From positions 1 to 39,909 of the forward strand of contig NZ_JADGIA010000017.1 of assembly GCF_019683635.1 (NCBI RefSeq): a stretch of DNA of 39,909 bases. The letters run 5' to 3'. Under the pieces are notes generated by a model that saw only the letters and a list, made by a program, of their open reading frames with translations, searched no databases and was not told where the DNA came from. The position numbers and the translations under genes were made by a program. Source of the stretch: Thermogemmatispora sp. (lineage in GTDB: Bacteria; Chloroflexota; Ktedonobacteria; Ktedonobacterales; Ktedonobacteraceae). Below are positions 16,249 through 24,640 of this stretch, in pieces (within the stretch, counting starts at the first letter, position 1; each line of letters begins with the position of its first letter).

Positions 16249-17424
16249 ATGGTCCCCATTCGCACCATCACCCTGGGCGTAGCCGAGCCGCATCCGCTGA
16301 CACCTGCGATTGTCCGGCGCCTGGCCCAGCAACTGCGAACCATTGCCGCCCGTCTGCAAGAGGTGGGCTATGAGGTACAGACACTTCGCCTGGCCACCCG
16401 TCCGCTGCTCAGCGACCTGGCCGTCTGGCCGGCCAGGGACATCGAGCGTTACGGGCGCGAGCTACAGGAGATGCTGACCGAGGTCGAAATTGCCTTCTGC
16501 TCGCTTGGCCCAGCTCTCGTCACCCAGCCAACCTTTCCACTTGACCGCCTGGCCCTGCTTGCCGATTTGCTCATCGCTGGTCCGGCGCTCAACGCCAGTG
16601 TCCTGCTGGCCAGCAGCGCGCAGGGTTTGCGCCAGGAAGCGGCCCCTGCCGTAGCCCGGCTCATGCTCCGTCTAGCCCGAGAGACCCCTGAAGGCGATGG
16701 CAACTTCCGCTTTGCCATGCTTGCCTGTGTCGAGCCGGGCTGTCCCTTCTTTCCCGCCGCCTACCATCGCGGTCCGGCCAGCCTGGGTCTCGGCCTCCAA
16801 AGCGCGGCTCTCCTCGGCCAGGCCCTCAGCGCCGCTGCGGCAGAGGGGGGCCGTCCTCTGGCCCCAGAAGCCATCAGCGCCATCGTTCGCCACACACTTG
16901 AAGAGCAACTGGGGCCGCTGGCTGCCCTGGCGCGTGCGCTCAGCGACGAGCACCAGCTTCACTACAACGGCCTCGACCTCTCGCCTGCCCCCCTCGGCGA
17001 AGAGAGCATCGTGCCCGCCCTCGAAGCCTGTGGCTATGGCCTCATTGGTGATCCTGGCACCCTGACCGTCGCTGCCGCCATCACCCGCGGCCTCCAAAGC
17101 ACCACTCTGCCCACCTGCGGCTACTGTGGCCTCATGCTGCCCGTATTAGAGGACGCCCTTTTGGGGAGACGTTGGGAAGAGGGGCGCCTGCACGTCCATC
17201 AGCTGCTGCTCTACTCCGCCGTCTGCGGCACAGGACTGGACACCATTCCTCTGCCGGGTGACAGCCCCGAGCAGACCATTGCCGGCCTCCTCCTCGACGT
17301 CGCCGCCCTGGCCATGCGCCTGCAAAAGCCACTGGCGGCGCGGCTCTTCCCTGTACCTGGCAGACGAACAGGAGAGCGCACAACCTTCACCTCGCCCTAT
17401 CTCACCAACACGCTCATTCGGTGA
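16249..17424 (+). CDS. DUF711 (UPF0210) family protein
   Basis: This 391-residue protein belongs to the DUF711/UPF0210 family by its MVPIRTITLGVAEPHPLT start, FRFAMLACVEPGCPFFPAAYH segment, the NGLDLSPAP segment and the LPTCGYCGLMLPVLED segment. The family has a glycyl-radical-enzyme-like barrel fold but no established reaction, so no function is given here. The ATG at 16249 has AAGGAG nine bases ahead; an upstream in-frame ATG at 16207 lacks a ribosome site and adds an unrelated sequence. It is divergent from the helicase-nuclease gene and convergent with the GAF gene. Homologues range around 400-450 residues, so this one is full length. Confidence 0.88.
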   Translation: MVPIRTITLGVAEPHPLTPAIVRRLAQQLRTIAARLQEVGYEVQTLRLATRPLLSDLAVWPARDIERYGRELQEMLTEVEIAFCSLGPALVTQPTFPLDRLALLADLLIAGPALNASVLLASSAQGLRQEAAPAVARLMLRLARETPEGDGNFRFAMLACVEPGCPFFPAAYHRGPASLGLGLQSAALLGQALSAAAAEGGRPLAPEAISAIVRHTLEEQLGPLAALARALSDEHQLHYNGLDLSPAPLGEESIVPALEACGYGLIGDPGTLTVAAAITRGLQSTTLPTCGYCGLMLPVLEDALLGRRWEEGRLHVHQLLLYSAVCGTGLDTIPLPGDSPEQTIAGLLLDVAALAMRLQKPLAARLFPVPGRRTGERTTFTSPYLTNTLIR

Positions 17425-17544
17425 AGCGCAGGGAGGTCGGCCTAACAAAAACCAGGTCAAGCCAGGACAGAGGTAAGCAAGAAGCAAGAGACGGGCAGGC
17501 GCAAAGTTGAGAATGGGGGCAGAAGTGGGTGCCACCGTGCCAGC

Positions 17545-18150
17545 TTACGCCTGGCGACTGAGGCTGCTCCCCCAGAGGGCATCCATCACGCCATCGTAAG
17601 AACTCTTGAGATTCTCGTATAGTCTGGCGTTCTCAATGGCGAGGGCGGCCAGACTGGCGAGCACGGTCAGGAACTGCACATCATCCTCGTGGAAAGTGGT
17701 CGGTTCGGCAGTATAAACGCGCAAGACGCCGATGACCTCGCCACGCACCTCCAGCGGTACACAGAGCAGCGAGACCAGGCCCTCGCGTCGCGCGGCCTCC
17801 TGATACTGAAAACGAGAGTCGACGCGCACATCGGGGATAAAGACCGGCTTGCCACTTTGTAGCACTTCATGATCGATAGGGCTGTGAGAGACATCGACCG
17901 GGCCTTTGCCGAGATAGTCGCTGCTCAGCCCGTAGGAGGCGCTGATCTCAAGCTGGCCCGTGCGCTTGTTAAACAGACGCAGCACACAGGCTTTCACCTG
18001 CATCGCTTCAGCGATGCTTTTGGCCACGCTGTGGAGCACCTCATCCAACTCAAGGCTGGAAGAGAATGTCAGCGCGGCCTGATGAAGGGCAGTATAGTAG
18101 TCCTTATGGGAGCGTGGCGGTGGCCCTGCATTCTGTGGACTGGTCGTCAT
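17545..18150 (-). CDS. GAF-domain protein
   Basis: This 201-residue protein is almost entirely one GAF domain (about residues 20-180) with the motifs LDEVLHSVAKSIAEAM, ACVLRLFN, PVFIPDVRVDSR, SLLCVPLEVRGEVIGVLRVY and FLTVLASLAALAIENARLY. GAF domains bind small ligands (cyclic nucleotides, haem, amino acids) or sense redox state; the ligand is not readable here. It has no output domain, so it may act on a partner such as a kinase or phosphatase. GGGAGGAG seven bases before the ATG supports the start. Its promoter at 18224-18246 has an extended -10 and a palindrome where a -35 would be. A histidine kinase lies elsewhere in the window but not next to it. Confidence 0.92.
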   Translation of the reverse strand: MTTSPQNAGPPPRSHKDYYTALHQAALTFSSSLELDEVLHSVAKSIAEAMQVKACVLRLFNKRTGQLEISASYGLSSDYLGKGPVDVSHSPIDHEVLQSGKPVFIPDVRVDSRFQYQEAARREGLVSLLCVPLEVRGEVIGVLRVYTAEPTTFHEDDVQFLTVLASLAALAIENARLYENLKSSYDGVMDALWGSSLSRQA

Positions 18151-18223
18151 GGCGAGACTCCTCCCAGGATTGAGCTAGTGATAGCCGGTTGAGTCAATAA
18201 AAAGAAGAATTCTGCTCACCCTA

Positions 18224-18246
18224 ATTATAGCATATCAGCATGCTGA
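18224..18246 (-). promoter_or_regulatory. GAF gene promoter with palindromic site
   Basis: On the minus strand TGCTATAATT includes a perfect TATAAT (18229-18224) with a TGn extension. The 12-base palindrome TCAGCATGCTGA occupies 18235-18246, just upstream of the -10 where a -35 hexamer is missing, so it could bind an activator or repressor. The start would lie near 18217, 66 bases before the ATG. Confidence 0.6.
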
Positions 18247-18574
18247 CTGTGGTGAGAAAAAGACCAGCCTCTCCCAGGCAAGCGAGCGAACAGAAAAAGG
18301 CAGCCTGCACCGACCGCAAGCGCTCACCATATGTGAAGGACAGGAGGCACCCACAGAGCTGGGCGGCGCGACATAGTGGCGGGAGAAGCAAAGCCCCCGG
18401 CGGTGGCGCAGGTCTCACGCGCCGGGATGAAAGCCTCTCACGGCTCGACCAGACTTAGCAGAGCCTGGTCATATGGCGTGTAGCGTGTAGCGTGCGCCTC
18501 ACCCGTATTCGGCGTATTTTGAAGCAGTCATAGGCGGCTAACGTAATGCATGCAGTATGGATACGAATCTATCG
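18247..18574. other. Spacer with a possible relic mobile-element end
   Basis: No gene is seen here. A hairpin pairs CCCGGCG (18396-18402) with CGCCGGG (18420-18426) and is followed by ATGAAAGCC; this layout looks like an IS605-type right end, but no transposase gene is attached. A short direct repeat, GTGTAGC in tandem, lies near 18478-18492. Confidence 0.3.
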
Positions 18575-19126
18575 TTATTCCTTTGAGGCGTTAACATCGC
18601 TACTGCTTGTTGCGGCGGTCGCGGGCGTACCAGCGGCAGCCGTGCCATTGGGGTCCTGGATTACCCAGACCCGGCAGGGGGCATTGAGCAGCACGTATGG
18701 GATCGTCTTGCCCAGATTATTCTGGGAGCGGTGGCTACGCACCAATCCTAGCATAATCAGAGCGCAGCCGTGATCGCGGGCCTCGTCCACAATCGCCGGG
18801 CCGGCATCGCGGGCCTGGACGATCTCGGCGACAGCGTCGCAGCCGGCCTCTTCGGCAATGGCAATGGCCTCGGAGAGCAGCTTATTGGCGGCATTCGACT
18901 TCTCTGTGAGGACAGCCTTGAGGGGGAGGGTACGAGGAACTTCGATGATGTGGACCAGGTGAACCTTGCGTTTGGCGCGCTTGGCCATCAGACAAGCCAG
19001 CCTGACCAGTTCTGTATCCAGTTTCTTCCCCTCGACAATAACTGCGATATCGCCGGTGGCTCCGACCCCGGGCGCCTTGGTGGTCTCGGCCTCCTCCTTC
19101 GTTCTTGAGCGCCATAGGTGAACCAT
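18575..19126 (-). CDS. Universal stress protein family protein
   Basis: This 183-residue protein has one UspA-like domain (about 25-155): a first strand DIAVIVEGKKLD, the helix RLACLMAKRAKRKVHLVHIIEVP, the GCDAVAEIVQARDAGPAIVDEARDHGCALIMLGL half and a VLLNAPCRVWVI strand. The usual ATP-binding G-2x-G-9x-G-S/T pattern is not clearly present (MLGLVRSHRSQNNLGKT), so nucleotide binding is uncertain. A short N-terminal charged stretch and an Ala/Ser-rich tail flank the domain. AGGGGAG five bases before the ATG supports the start. It has its own promoter at 19265-19294. Similar domains occur in regulatory tails of transporters; here it stands alone. Confidence 0.8.
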   Translation of the reverse strand: MVHLWRSRTKEEAETTKAPGVGATGDIAVIVEGKKLDTELVRLACLMAKRAKRKVHLVHIIEVPRTLPLKAVLTEKSNAANKLLSEAIAIAEEAGCDAVAEIVQARDAGPAIVDEARDHGCALIMLGLVRSHRSQNNLGKTIPYVLLNAPCRVWVIQDPNGTAAAGTPATAATSSSDVNASKE

Positions 19127-19264
19127 AGTGTCTCCCCTCTTCTCGATCTCGAATCTGACAAAACAGCATCATCTTCGTTCGGATCTCATGCAGGCCCTGC
19201 GCCTTGCACCTCTGCATACGCATGAAAGAACCTGCTTGCCGCATCCCTGCAGACCCTTCTACAG

Positions 19265-19294
19265 ATTCTAAGTGGAAGAGACTGGCAGCGTCAA
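19265..19294 (-). promoter_or_regulatory. Universal stress protein gene promoter
   Basis: On the minus strand TTGACG (19294-19289) is followed after 18 bases by TAGAAT (19270-19265). The start would be near 19258, leaving a leader of about 130 bases before the ATG at 19126. Confidence 0.6.
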
Positions 19295-19465
19295 TGGTAG
19301 TGAGCGCTGCTCAGAAAGCCTGCTGCCAGTCCTTGCTCTGTGTCATTGATCAGCCAACGAACGGACGAATGAACCACCAGTTGGCCAGCCCGGTCAGCTA
19401 GTAAGCAAGCGAGTTGGGTCGGGAGGCTTCTCGCTGTCGGGGCCGGGGACCCAGCCAGAGAGAGG

Positions 19466-19774
19466 CTAATCCGGTTCGATCGTCGCCGTCAGACCGTAGC
19501 TGAGCAGGCGCTCCTGGTAATACTCGGCCAACTCCTTGGGACAGACCACAACCACGGCGCTCCCTGTCACATGGGCTGTCAGCATGATGCGCTCGGCCTC
19601 CGGCAGCGTCAGGCTATTGACAGCATGCAGCAGGGCAGCGACCACATAATCCATCGTATTCTCATCGTCGTTGAAGAGAATGACCTTATACGGTGGAAAG
19701 AGCGCGTCGCGCAGGCGCGCGAGCTTCTCCAGATCAACCTGCAGTCTCGCTGGTGGCACAGTGTTCCCCTTCAT
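19466..19774 (-). CDS. clpS: ATP-dependent Clp protease adaptor ClpS
   Basis: This 102-residue protein is ClpS, the N-degron adaptor that binds the N-terminal domain of ClpA/ClpC and hands over proteins beginning with bulky hydrophobic residues. The core has the signature PYKVILFNDDENTMDYVV (residues about 28-45) with the substrate-pocket Asp residues and Met, then LPEAERIMLTAHVTGSAVVVV and a C-terminal ERLLSYGLTATIEPD strand. About 25 N-terminal residues form the extension that contacts the protease. Length is normal. A GGGAG lies nine bases ahead of the ATG. No clpA or clpC is adjacent in this window. Confidence 0.95.
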   Translation of the reverse strand: MKGNTVPPARLQVDLEKLARLRDALFPPYKVILFNDDENTMDYVVAALLHAVNSLTLPEAERIMLTAHVTGSAVVVVCPKELAEYYQERLLSYGLTATIEPD

Positions 19775-19991
19775 ACGCTCTTTCTCCCGCCTGAGCGACC
19801 TCTGTGCTTCTGCCCAGGGCCGCCGGCGCTTGCCGATACTTTGCTGTAAATCTATTCTAATTCTAATCGAGAAACCAAGATATTACCAGTGTTTGCCCAG
19901 CAGAGTGGTAAGACCCTCACCTGCCTCATTATTGCTATGACGTTGTTCGATAAGCAGACTGCAGCCAGCGCTGCGCCATTGCTAGCAAGCG

Positions 19992-20016
19992 AAAAAAAGC
20001 GGGAGCAGAGCGCTCC
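19992..20016 (-). terminator. Intrinsic terminator of the gene at 20039-20626
   Basis: On the minus strand GGAGC-GCTCT-GCTCC-CG-C is followed by a run of seven T. It lies 22 bases after the stop codon. Confidence 0.7.
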
Positions 20017-20038
20017 ATTGCGCCCGGCTCGCCGCTTC

Positions 20039-20626
20039 TCACTCCCGGCGGCCCACACTCCGATCGATGCGGCCTCCGTTATTGAGCAAGATCGCCCGCG
20101 CACGGGACCTACGGCTGATGTTCTCAGGATCGAGTAAACGCAGAGCAATCACCGTCCGAGCCTCGCGTGTGGGAGCTGATGCTTGAGGGAGGCGTGACAG
20201 GTCCTGCCCGATAGCGCCGCGCACCCGGCTCCCGCGGACAAAGGCAACTACCACGCCGCCAATCAGGCCCACTACCACCCCGATCAGCGTAATCAGCCCG
20301 TGCTCAGAGGCGGGAAAAGCAAAGCCCAGCGCAAAGGCCAGCAGGCCCACCACCAGGCCCGCCACCAGTGCCAGCACCAGCAGCAGCGCCGGCGAGGGTC
20401 CGCTGCGCGTCGTCTGCAAGAAGAAAGTGCTGCGATCCTGGCGTGGGCCGTGATCGCGGAACTCCCCTCCTTTGACTGCCCCGGCACTCAGGCGATAGAT
20501 CTCCTCATCCTTGAAACCCTCCCGGCGCAGCTTCCCCTCTGCCGCGCTTGCTTTCTCCTCATCGCTAAAGACAGCGAGGAGATCGTAGTCGGCAAACTGT
20601 TGCTGTTGTTGCTGTTGTTGTGGCAT
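20039..20626 (-). CDS. Membrane protein with stress-protein-type N-terminal domain
   Basis: This 195-residue protein starts with a poly-Gln stretch (MPQQQQQQQQ). An alpha/beta segment follows (about 12-50; YDLLAVFSDEEKASAAEGKLRREGFKDEEIY) like the repeat found in general stress protein 17M/YflT-like and DUF1269-type membrane proteins. Two hydrophobic segments (about 80-105 and 112-132) span the membrane, the second a Gly-rich LITLIGVVVGLIGGVVVAF helix. The C-terminal part repeats an alpha/beta strand (TREARTVIALRLLDPENISRRSRARAILLNNGG). AGGAG eight bases ahead supports the ATG at 20626. A 7-bp hairpin (TGCTAAG/CTTAGCA) in the leader ends next to that ribosome site. Function is unknown; association with stress is by resemblance only. 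Confidence 0.75.
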   Translation of the reverse strand: MPQQQQQQQQFADYDLLAVFSDEEKASAAEGKLRREGFKDEEIYRLSAGAVKGGEFRDHGPRQDRSTFFLQTTRSGPSPALLLVLALVAGLVVGLLAFALGFAFPASEHGLITLIGVVVGLIGGVVVAFVRGSRVRGAIGQDLSRLPQASAPTREARTVIALRLLDPENISRRSRARAILLNNGGRIDRSVGRRE

Positions 20627-20674
20627 GAGAATGGCTCCTGCTAAGGGTGAAAATGCGCTCTCTTAGCACCAGAC

Positions 20675-20680
20675 ATTATA
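20675..20680 (-). promoter_or_regulatory. -10 element of the gene at 20039-20626
   Basis: A perfect TATAAT on the minus strand, in the context GGCTATAAT, places a start near 20668, about 42 bases before the ATG. No good -35 is seen. Confidence 0.5.
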
Positions 20681-20793
20681 GCCAATCTGCGTGCCGGGAG
20701 GTAGCAAGGCAAGCGACCGCCTCTTCTCTCCTTGCCCGCTGGGGGAGAGCGCTACCAACCAGAACGGGGCAGGCGAGATCAGCTCAGACGGAC

Positions 20794-20830
20794 AGCTATT
20801 AATAATAAGGAAGGCCCGCGGTGGCGGGCC
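20794..20830 (-). terminator. Intrinsic terminator of the gene at 20926-23259
   Basis: On the minus strand GGCCCGC-CACC-GCGGGCC forms a 7-bp stem followed by a T-rich tract (TTCCTTATTATTAAT). It begins about 95 bases after the stop codon. Confidence 0.7.
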
Positions 20831-20925
20831 AGACCTCTTCCTGTTTTATTTTGTGTGCTTGTTGGTTGAGCAGATCAGCCTCACGCCTGCTGGATGGAAC
20901 CGGCCAGGGGCAGGAAAAGGCTCAC

Positions 20926-23259
20926 TCAGGACGACCAGCTGGCGCGCACCTCGCGCAGCTGCTCTGGTGTCAAGATGCGGAACAGGATGAGCAAATTCTC
21001 AAGATCGTATTCCAGACCCATCGAATGCAACTCCTGGCGGATGCGGCCTAGCGAGCGGATCTGCGCCGTATTGAGCAGGCCATAGCTCACCAGGCTAGCC
21101 GCCAGCAGCTGATCGGGGGTCAGCAACTTGAACATGAGCAAAATCTCCCCCAACTGATAATTGAGATCGACCCCACGGAGCATGCGTTGAACGTTCTGCG
21201 CTACCTCCAGGCGATCAGGCGGCACCAGATGGCCTTCCAGCAGGACGCTGCCGAGCGAACGCGTGGCCCGTCCATTGAGAACTGGCGGTGACTGCTGCTG
21301 TTGCCGCTGCGGTGGTGGCTCCATTGGCGGCAGGCTTTGCACAATATCAAGCAAGGTCGTATCGGACGTGATCGACTCACGCTCAAACGCGGGACGGCGC
21401 GCTGACTCGACCGGAGCCGCCTCTGCATGCATCATCTCCTTCTTCGTCTCCTCGTCAGCCGTGGCAGCCAGGTCGTCGCCGGGCAGGGGCTGACCGGTGA
21501 CCGTGGGCGCCTCCCGTTCGACTCGCTCCACGGAGCCAGTGCTGCTCATCTGGCCAGAAGAGAGGTGCTCAGCGCGGTCTGCGTTAGTGCCGCTGTAGGC
21601 CGGGCGCCGTTCGACCGCCGGCTGCTCAGCGGTGTAAGCTCGCGGCTGGGCAGTATGAGCTGCCGCCTGGCTCTGGGCGGGGGCTGGGGCCGGAGCTGAA
21701 GATGGAGCAGCCATGCGCAGAGAGGACAGCTCGCCGATGGTCGGGCTCGCGCCCGCCAGGGCCTGCAAGTGGCTGCGAGCCGCGGCATGCGACTCCGAGC
21801 GCGAGGGACGATAATCAGGCTCCTGGTCCGATTGCAGTCCCTGGATCGGGGCCGCTCGCAGCGAGGCTGTGCTCAGCGGCGAAGGCGAGGCCGGTGCTGA
21901 CGGAGCCGCCGTAGCGCCGCCAGGCGGGACTGGCGCCTCGCCTGGCTCTGGCCCGCGCTCTCCAGGTGCAGAGGCCGCGGCGCGCTCGCGTAGCAGGCGC
22001 GTCAGCTGAGCCAGGCTTGACTCGCCTTTCTCCTCGGGCGGCGCGTACTGCGTATATGCCTGGCTGGGCTGATAGGGACTCTCCTGAACGAGCGGCTGAT
22101 AAGCTGGCGCTGGCTGTGAAGCCTGTGATGCCGAGGCAAAAGGCGAAGGACTGGCCTGGGTCATAGAGGACATGGGTGGCATCTGCGGCGGCGCTTCCTG
22201 GGGAGCAAGCCCCGCCTGTGGCTGGGGCAGCGGCCCCGAAGCCTGCGAGCGCGGCGCCTGATAGAAAGCCTCCGCCGGCCCCTGGATGAACGGCTCCAGC
22301 GGCTGAGATCGCTGCTGGGCATAGAACTCCAGCGGCGCCGATTGGGCTGCCGCAGTATAGTATGCCTGGGCCTGGTTGGGCGAAGGAGCAGCGTGTGAGG
22401 CAGGCGAGAACTGGCCAGCCTGGTTCAGCGGCGGCTGGCGGGTGCCTGCATTGGCTGCCGCTGAGACAGCGGGTATGTGAGCTGAGGAAGGAGAGGCGGA
22501 GGTCACAAACCCGTCGGGACTCTGGAAGCCGCCCGCTCCGAAGGCTGCCCCCCAGGCAGCTTCCTGCATAGGAGCAGGAGCCGGCACGGAAGCAGGGGCC
22601 GGCGAAAAGCTGCGACTGCCCGGGTAGATTACCGCGCGGATCTTGTCGGTGAAAGTCGGCGGCGGGGGAGCGGAAGGGGCAGGCTGTACACTGGCCGTAT
22701 AGGCCGACGGAGCCGGCGATGACTGCCGCTGAAGCTCGCTGATCTGGCTCTGGCCCGGCGAAAAGACCGCCGGGTGAGGAAGCGTCTGCTGCAGACTTGT
22801 CAGGGTAGGAGAGGGCGACGCCTGCGTTGGCACATCGGCCAGGCGCACCTGGGGATGCGAGGCCGTGGTTGGCAAAGGTACCTGAGCCCGGACAGCCTCG
22901 ACCAGGCGCATGATGCCGAGCATGCCATCGACCTCCACATCGACAGTCTGCCGATACTCCTCGGGATCATACGGGCCGTAGCCGGCCAGGTTGGCGCAGC
23001 GATAGGTCAGCACCAGTACACCACGCCCACGACGCTGAGCGTCTAGTGCCACCCAGAACTCACGGCGCCCTGCCGCCGCCTGGGCCAGGTTGACCAAGAC
23101 CAGCCGCACCTGATGGCGTGCAATCGCGTCAAAGACTTCCACTGCCGTGCGAGCTATATGGCACTCATAGCCGGCCAGCTGCAGCTCGCTACTGAGCAAG
23201 GCGGCAAGTTGCTGATCGCGTTCGAAAATAAGAATATGCGAGCCACCGGTACTGACGTT
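20926..23259 (-). CDS. Pseudo-receiver protein with disordered linker and GspE/MshE-type N-domain at the C-terminus
   Basis: This 777-residue protein has three parts. Residues 1-125 resemble a response-regulator receiver (HILIFERDQQLAALLSSELQ, then VRLVLVNLAQ), but the phosphate-accepting Asp is replaced by N58, so it is unlikely to be phosphorylated. Residues about 130-640 are a Pro/Ala/Ser/Gln-rich, probably disordered linker. The end (about 680-777) holds two copies of a helical unit (LGSVLLEGHLVPPDRLEVA, LGEILLMFKLLTPDQLLAA, later ENLLILFRILTPEQLREV) like the N-terminal domain of type II secretion/pilus ATPases (MshEN/T2SSE_N), which in MshE binds cyclic di-GMP. The ATG at 23259 starts the receiver; a GTG at 23385 would add 42 residues. 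Function is unknown. Confidence 0.8.
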   Translation of the reverse strand, partial: NVSTGGSHILIFERDQQLAALLSSELQLAGYECHIARTAVEVFDAIARHQVRLVLVNLAQAAAGRREFWVALDAQRRGRGVLVLTYRCANLAGYGPYDPEEYRQTVDVEVDGMLGIMRLVEAVRAQVPLPTTASHPQVRLADVPTQASPSPTLTSLQQTLPHPAVFSPGQSQISELQRQSSPAPSAYTASVQPAPSAPPPPTFTDKIRAVIYPGSRSFSPAPASVPAPAPMQEAAWGAAFGAGGFQSPDGFVTSASPSSAHIPAVSAAANAGTRQPPLNQAGQFSPASHAAPSPNQAQAYYTAAAQSAPLEFYAQQRSQPLEPFIQGPAEAFYQAPRSQASGPLPQPQAGLAPQEAPPQMPPMSSMTQASPSPFASASQASQPAPAYQPLVQESPYQPSQAYTQYAPPEEKGESSLAQLTRLLRERAAASAPGERGPEPGEAPVPPGGATAAPSAPASPSPLSTASLRAAPIQGLQSDQEPDYRPSRSESHAAARSHLQALAGASPTIGELSSLRMAAPSSAPAPAPAQSQAAAHTAQPRAYTAEQPAVERRPAYSGTNADRAEHLSSGQMSSTGSVERVEREAPTVTGQPLPGDDLAATADEETKKEMMHAEAAPVESARRPAFERESITSDTTLLDIVQSLPPMEPPPQRQQQQSPPVLNGRATRSLGSVLLEGHLVPPDRLEVAQNVQRMLRGVDLNYQLGEILLMFKLLTPDQLLAASLVSYGLLNTAQIRSLGRIRQELHSMGLEYDLENLLILFRILTPEQLREVRASWSS

Positions 23260-23525
23260 CATCGGCTCATGCAGAGCGCATCCCCCGGACTGCAGAGATG
23301 GGGAAGAAGCGCCGCCTCCTTTTCCATCGAGTTTCGACTGTCTGTAATAATCGTGTGCGAATGAATCAAATAGGGAATGTTTCACTGCAAAGCTGCGTTT
23401 TGGCCGGGAATACCCAGACCACCCGCTCGTAGCGCAGAGAGAACAGGCTTAAGAAAAGCTGAAATTGCCTGGACTATTCTTCTATTCTACCTGTATTCTC
23501 GTCAGGACCGCTCTATATCGTGGCT

Positions 23526-23534
23526 AGTATAGCA
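23526..23534 (-). promoter_or_regulatory. Extended -10 promoter of the gene at 20926-23259
   Basis: TGCTATACT on the minus strand is a TGn-extended -10, and no -35 is needed by this class. The start would be near 23519, leaving a leader of about 135 bases before the GTG option or 260 before the ATG. Confidence 0.5.
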
Positions 23535-23683
23535 TACAATGGCTAAGGAAGGGTAGCCGCCAGTACCATTGAGCGATTCTGCGGCCCTGCCCCCTTGACA
23601 GGGTAGCCGTGAATGACTACACAGAAAGGAGAAAACGCCCGGCCTTCACGGCAAGGCCGAACGAAGCGAAGAGAGAAGCTATT

Positions 23684-24556
23684 ATGGTACAAAAAGAAGA
23701 GCAGCCCCGAGCGGCCAGCGCCAGTGGGCAGGCTGCCGTTCGTCCATCTACTCCGGTGATTGCCCTCATGACCGACTTTGGCCTGCGCGACGGCTTTGTG
23801 GGCATCATGAAGGGAGTCATCGCCGGCATCGTGCCACAGGCCCAGCTGATTGACATCAGCCATGAGATCGCGGCCCAGAACGTCGCTGCTGGGGCCTGGT
23901 TGCTTTCAACGGCCTATCGCTATTTCCCCGCGGGCAGCGTTTTTCTCTGTGTCGTTGATCCAGGGGTGGGCAGCCAGCGGCGGGCCATTGCGCTGGAGGC
24001 CGGCGACTGGTTCTTTGTCGGGCCAGACAATGGTCTCTTCAGCTATGTGTTGGCCGAGCAGCCGCTGCGCCAGGTTGTGGCCCTGGAGAATCCGGCCTAT
24101 CGTCTGCCGGCGGTTAGCACGACCTTCCACGGGCGGGACATCTTTGCTCCAGCGGCGGCCCATCTGGCGCGTGGGGTTCCGCTAGCTGACTTTGGCCCCC
24201 TGCTCACTCCTGACTCGTTGCAGCGCCTCGATCTCAGCCAGCCGCGGCGTGAGGGAGGGCGCATTGAGGCCAGAGTCATCTACATTGACCACTTTGGCAA
24301 CCTGGTGACAAGCATTCCCCTGACCCTGGTGCCCGATCTCTTCACCGCCCCAGGTGTGCGCCTGCTCATACCCGGGCGTCACTTGACCATTGAGCGTCGG
24401 CAGCCCTTCTTTGCCGGTGAAGCCGGCGAGGGCGAACCCTTTGTCTACAGCGACAGCGCCGGCTATGTTGGGGTAGCCATTCGCAACGGCAACGCTGCCG
24501 CCACGCTGGGCATCGCCGTAGGGGAGGCCGTGACTTTAGTCATAGAGGAAGCCTAG
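23684..24556 (+). CDS. SAM hydrolase/SAM-dependent halogenase family protein (DUF62)
   Basis: This 290-residue protein belongs to the DUF62 family of S-adenosyl-L-methionine hydroxide adenosyltransferases, relatives of fluorinase and chlorinase. It shows MTDFGLRDGFVGIMKG, the DPGVGSQRR segment, VGPDNGLFSYVL and FHGRDIFAPAAAHLARG, plus the C-terminal YIDHFGNLVTSIP. The Asp, Arg and His of the water-activating triad should be in the DPGVGSQRR and FHGRD segments, which favours hydrolysis of SAM to adenosine and methionine over halogenation. The ATG at 23684 is chosen for the AGAGAAG ribosome site; an ATG at 23609 lacks one. The leader holds two small hairpins, one at 23640-23659 (CGGCCTT/AAGGCCG). 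Confidence 0.9.
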   Translation: MVQKEEQPRAASASGQAAVRPSTPVIALMTDFGLRDGFVGIMKGVIAGIVPQAQLIDISHEIAAQNVAAGAWLLSTAYRYFPAGSVFLCVVDPGVGSQRRAIALEAGDWFFVGPDNGLFSYVLAEQPLRQVVALENPAYRLPAVSTTFHGRDIFAPAAAHLARGVPLADFGPLLTPDSLQRLDLSQPRREGGRIEARVIYIDHFGNLVTSIPLTLVPDLFTAPGVRLLIPGRHLTIERRQPFFAGEAGEGEPFVYSDSAGYVGVAIRNGNAAATLGIAVGEAVTLVIEEA

Positions 24557-24640
24557 TTCTTTCGGCACTGGCGCCTGTCGGAGCCAGCGGCTATACTGGT
24601 CGATGTAGACAGGGATCGACAGCACGACCAGAGAACAGGG

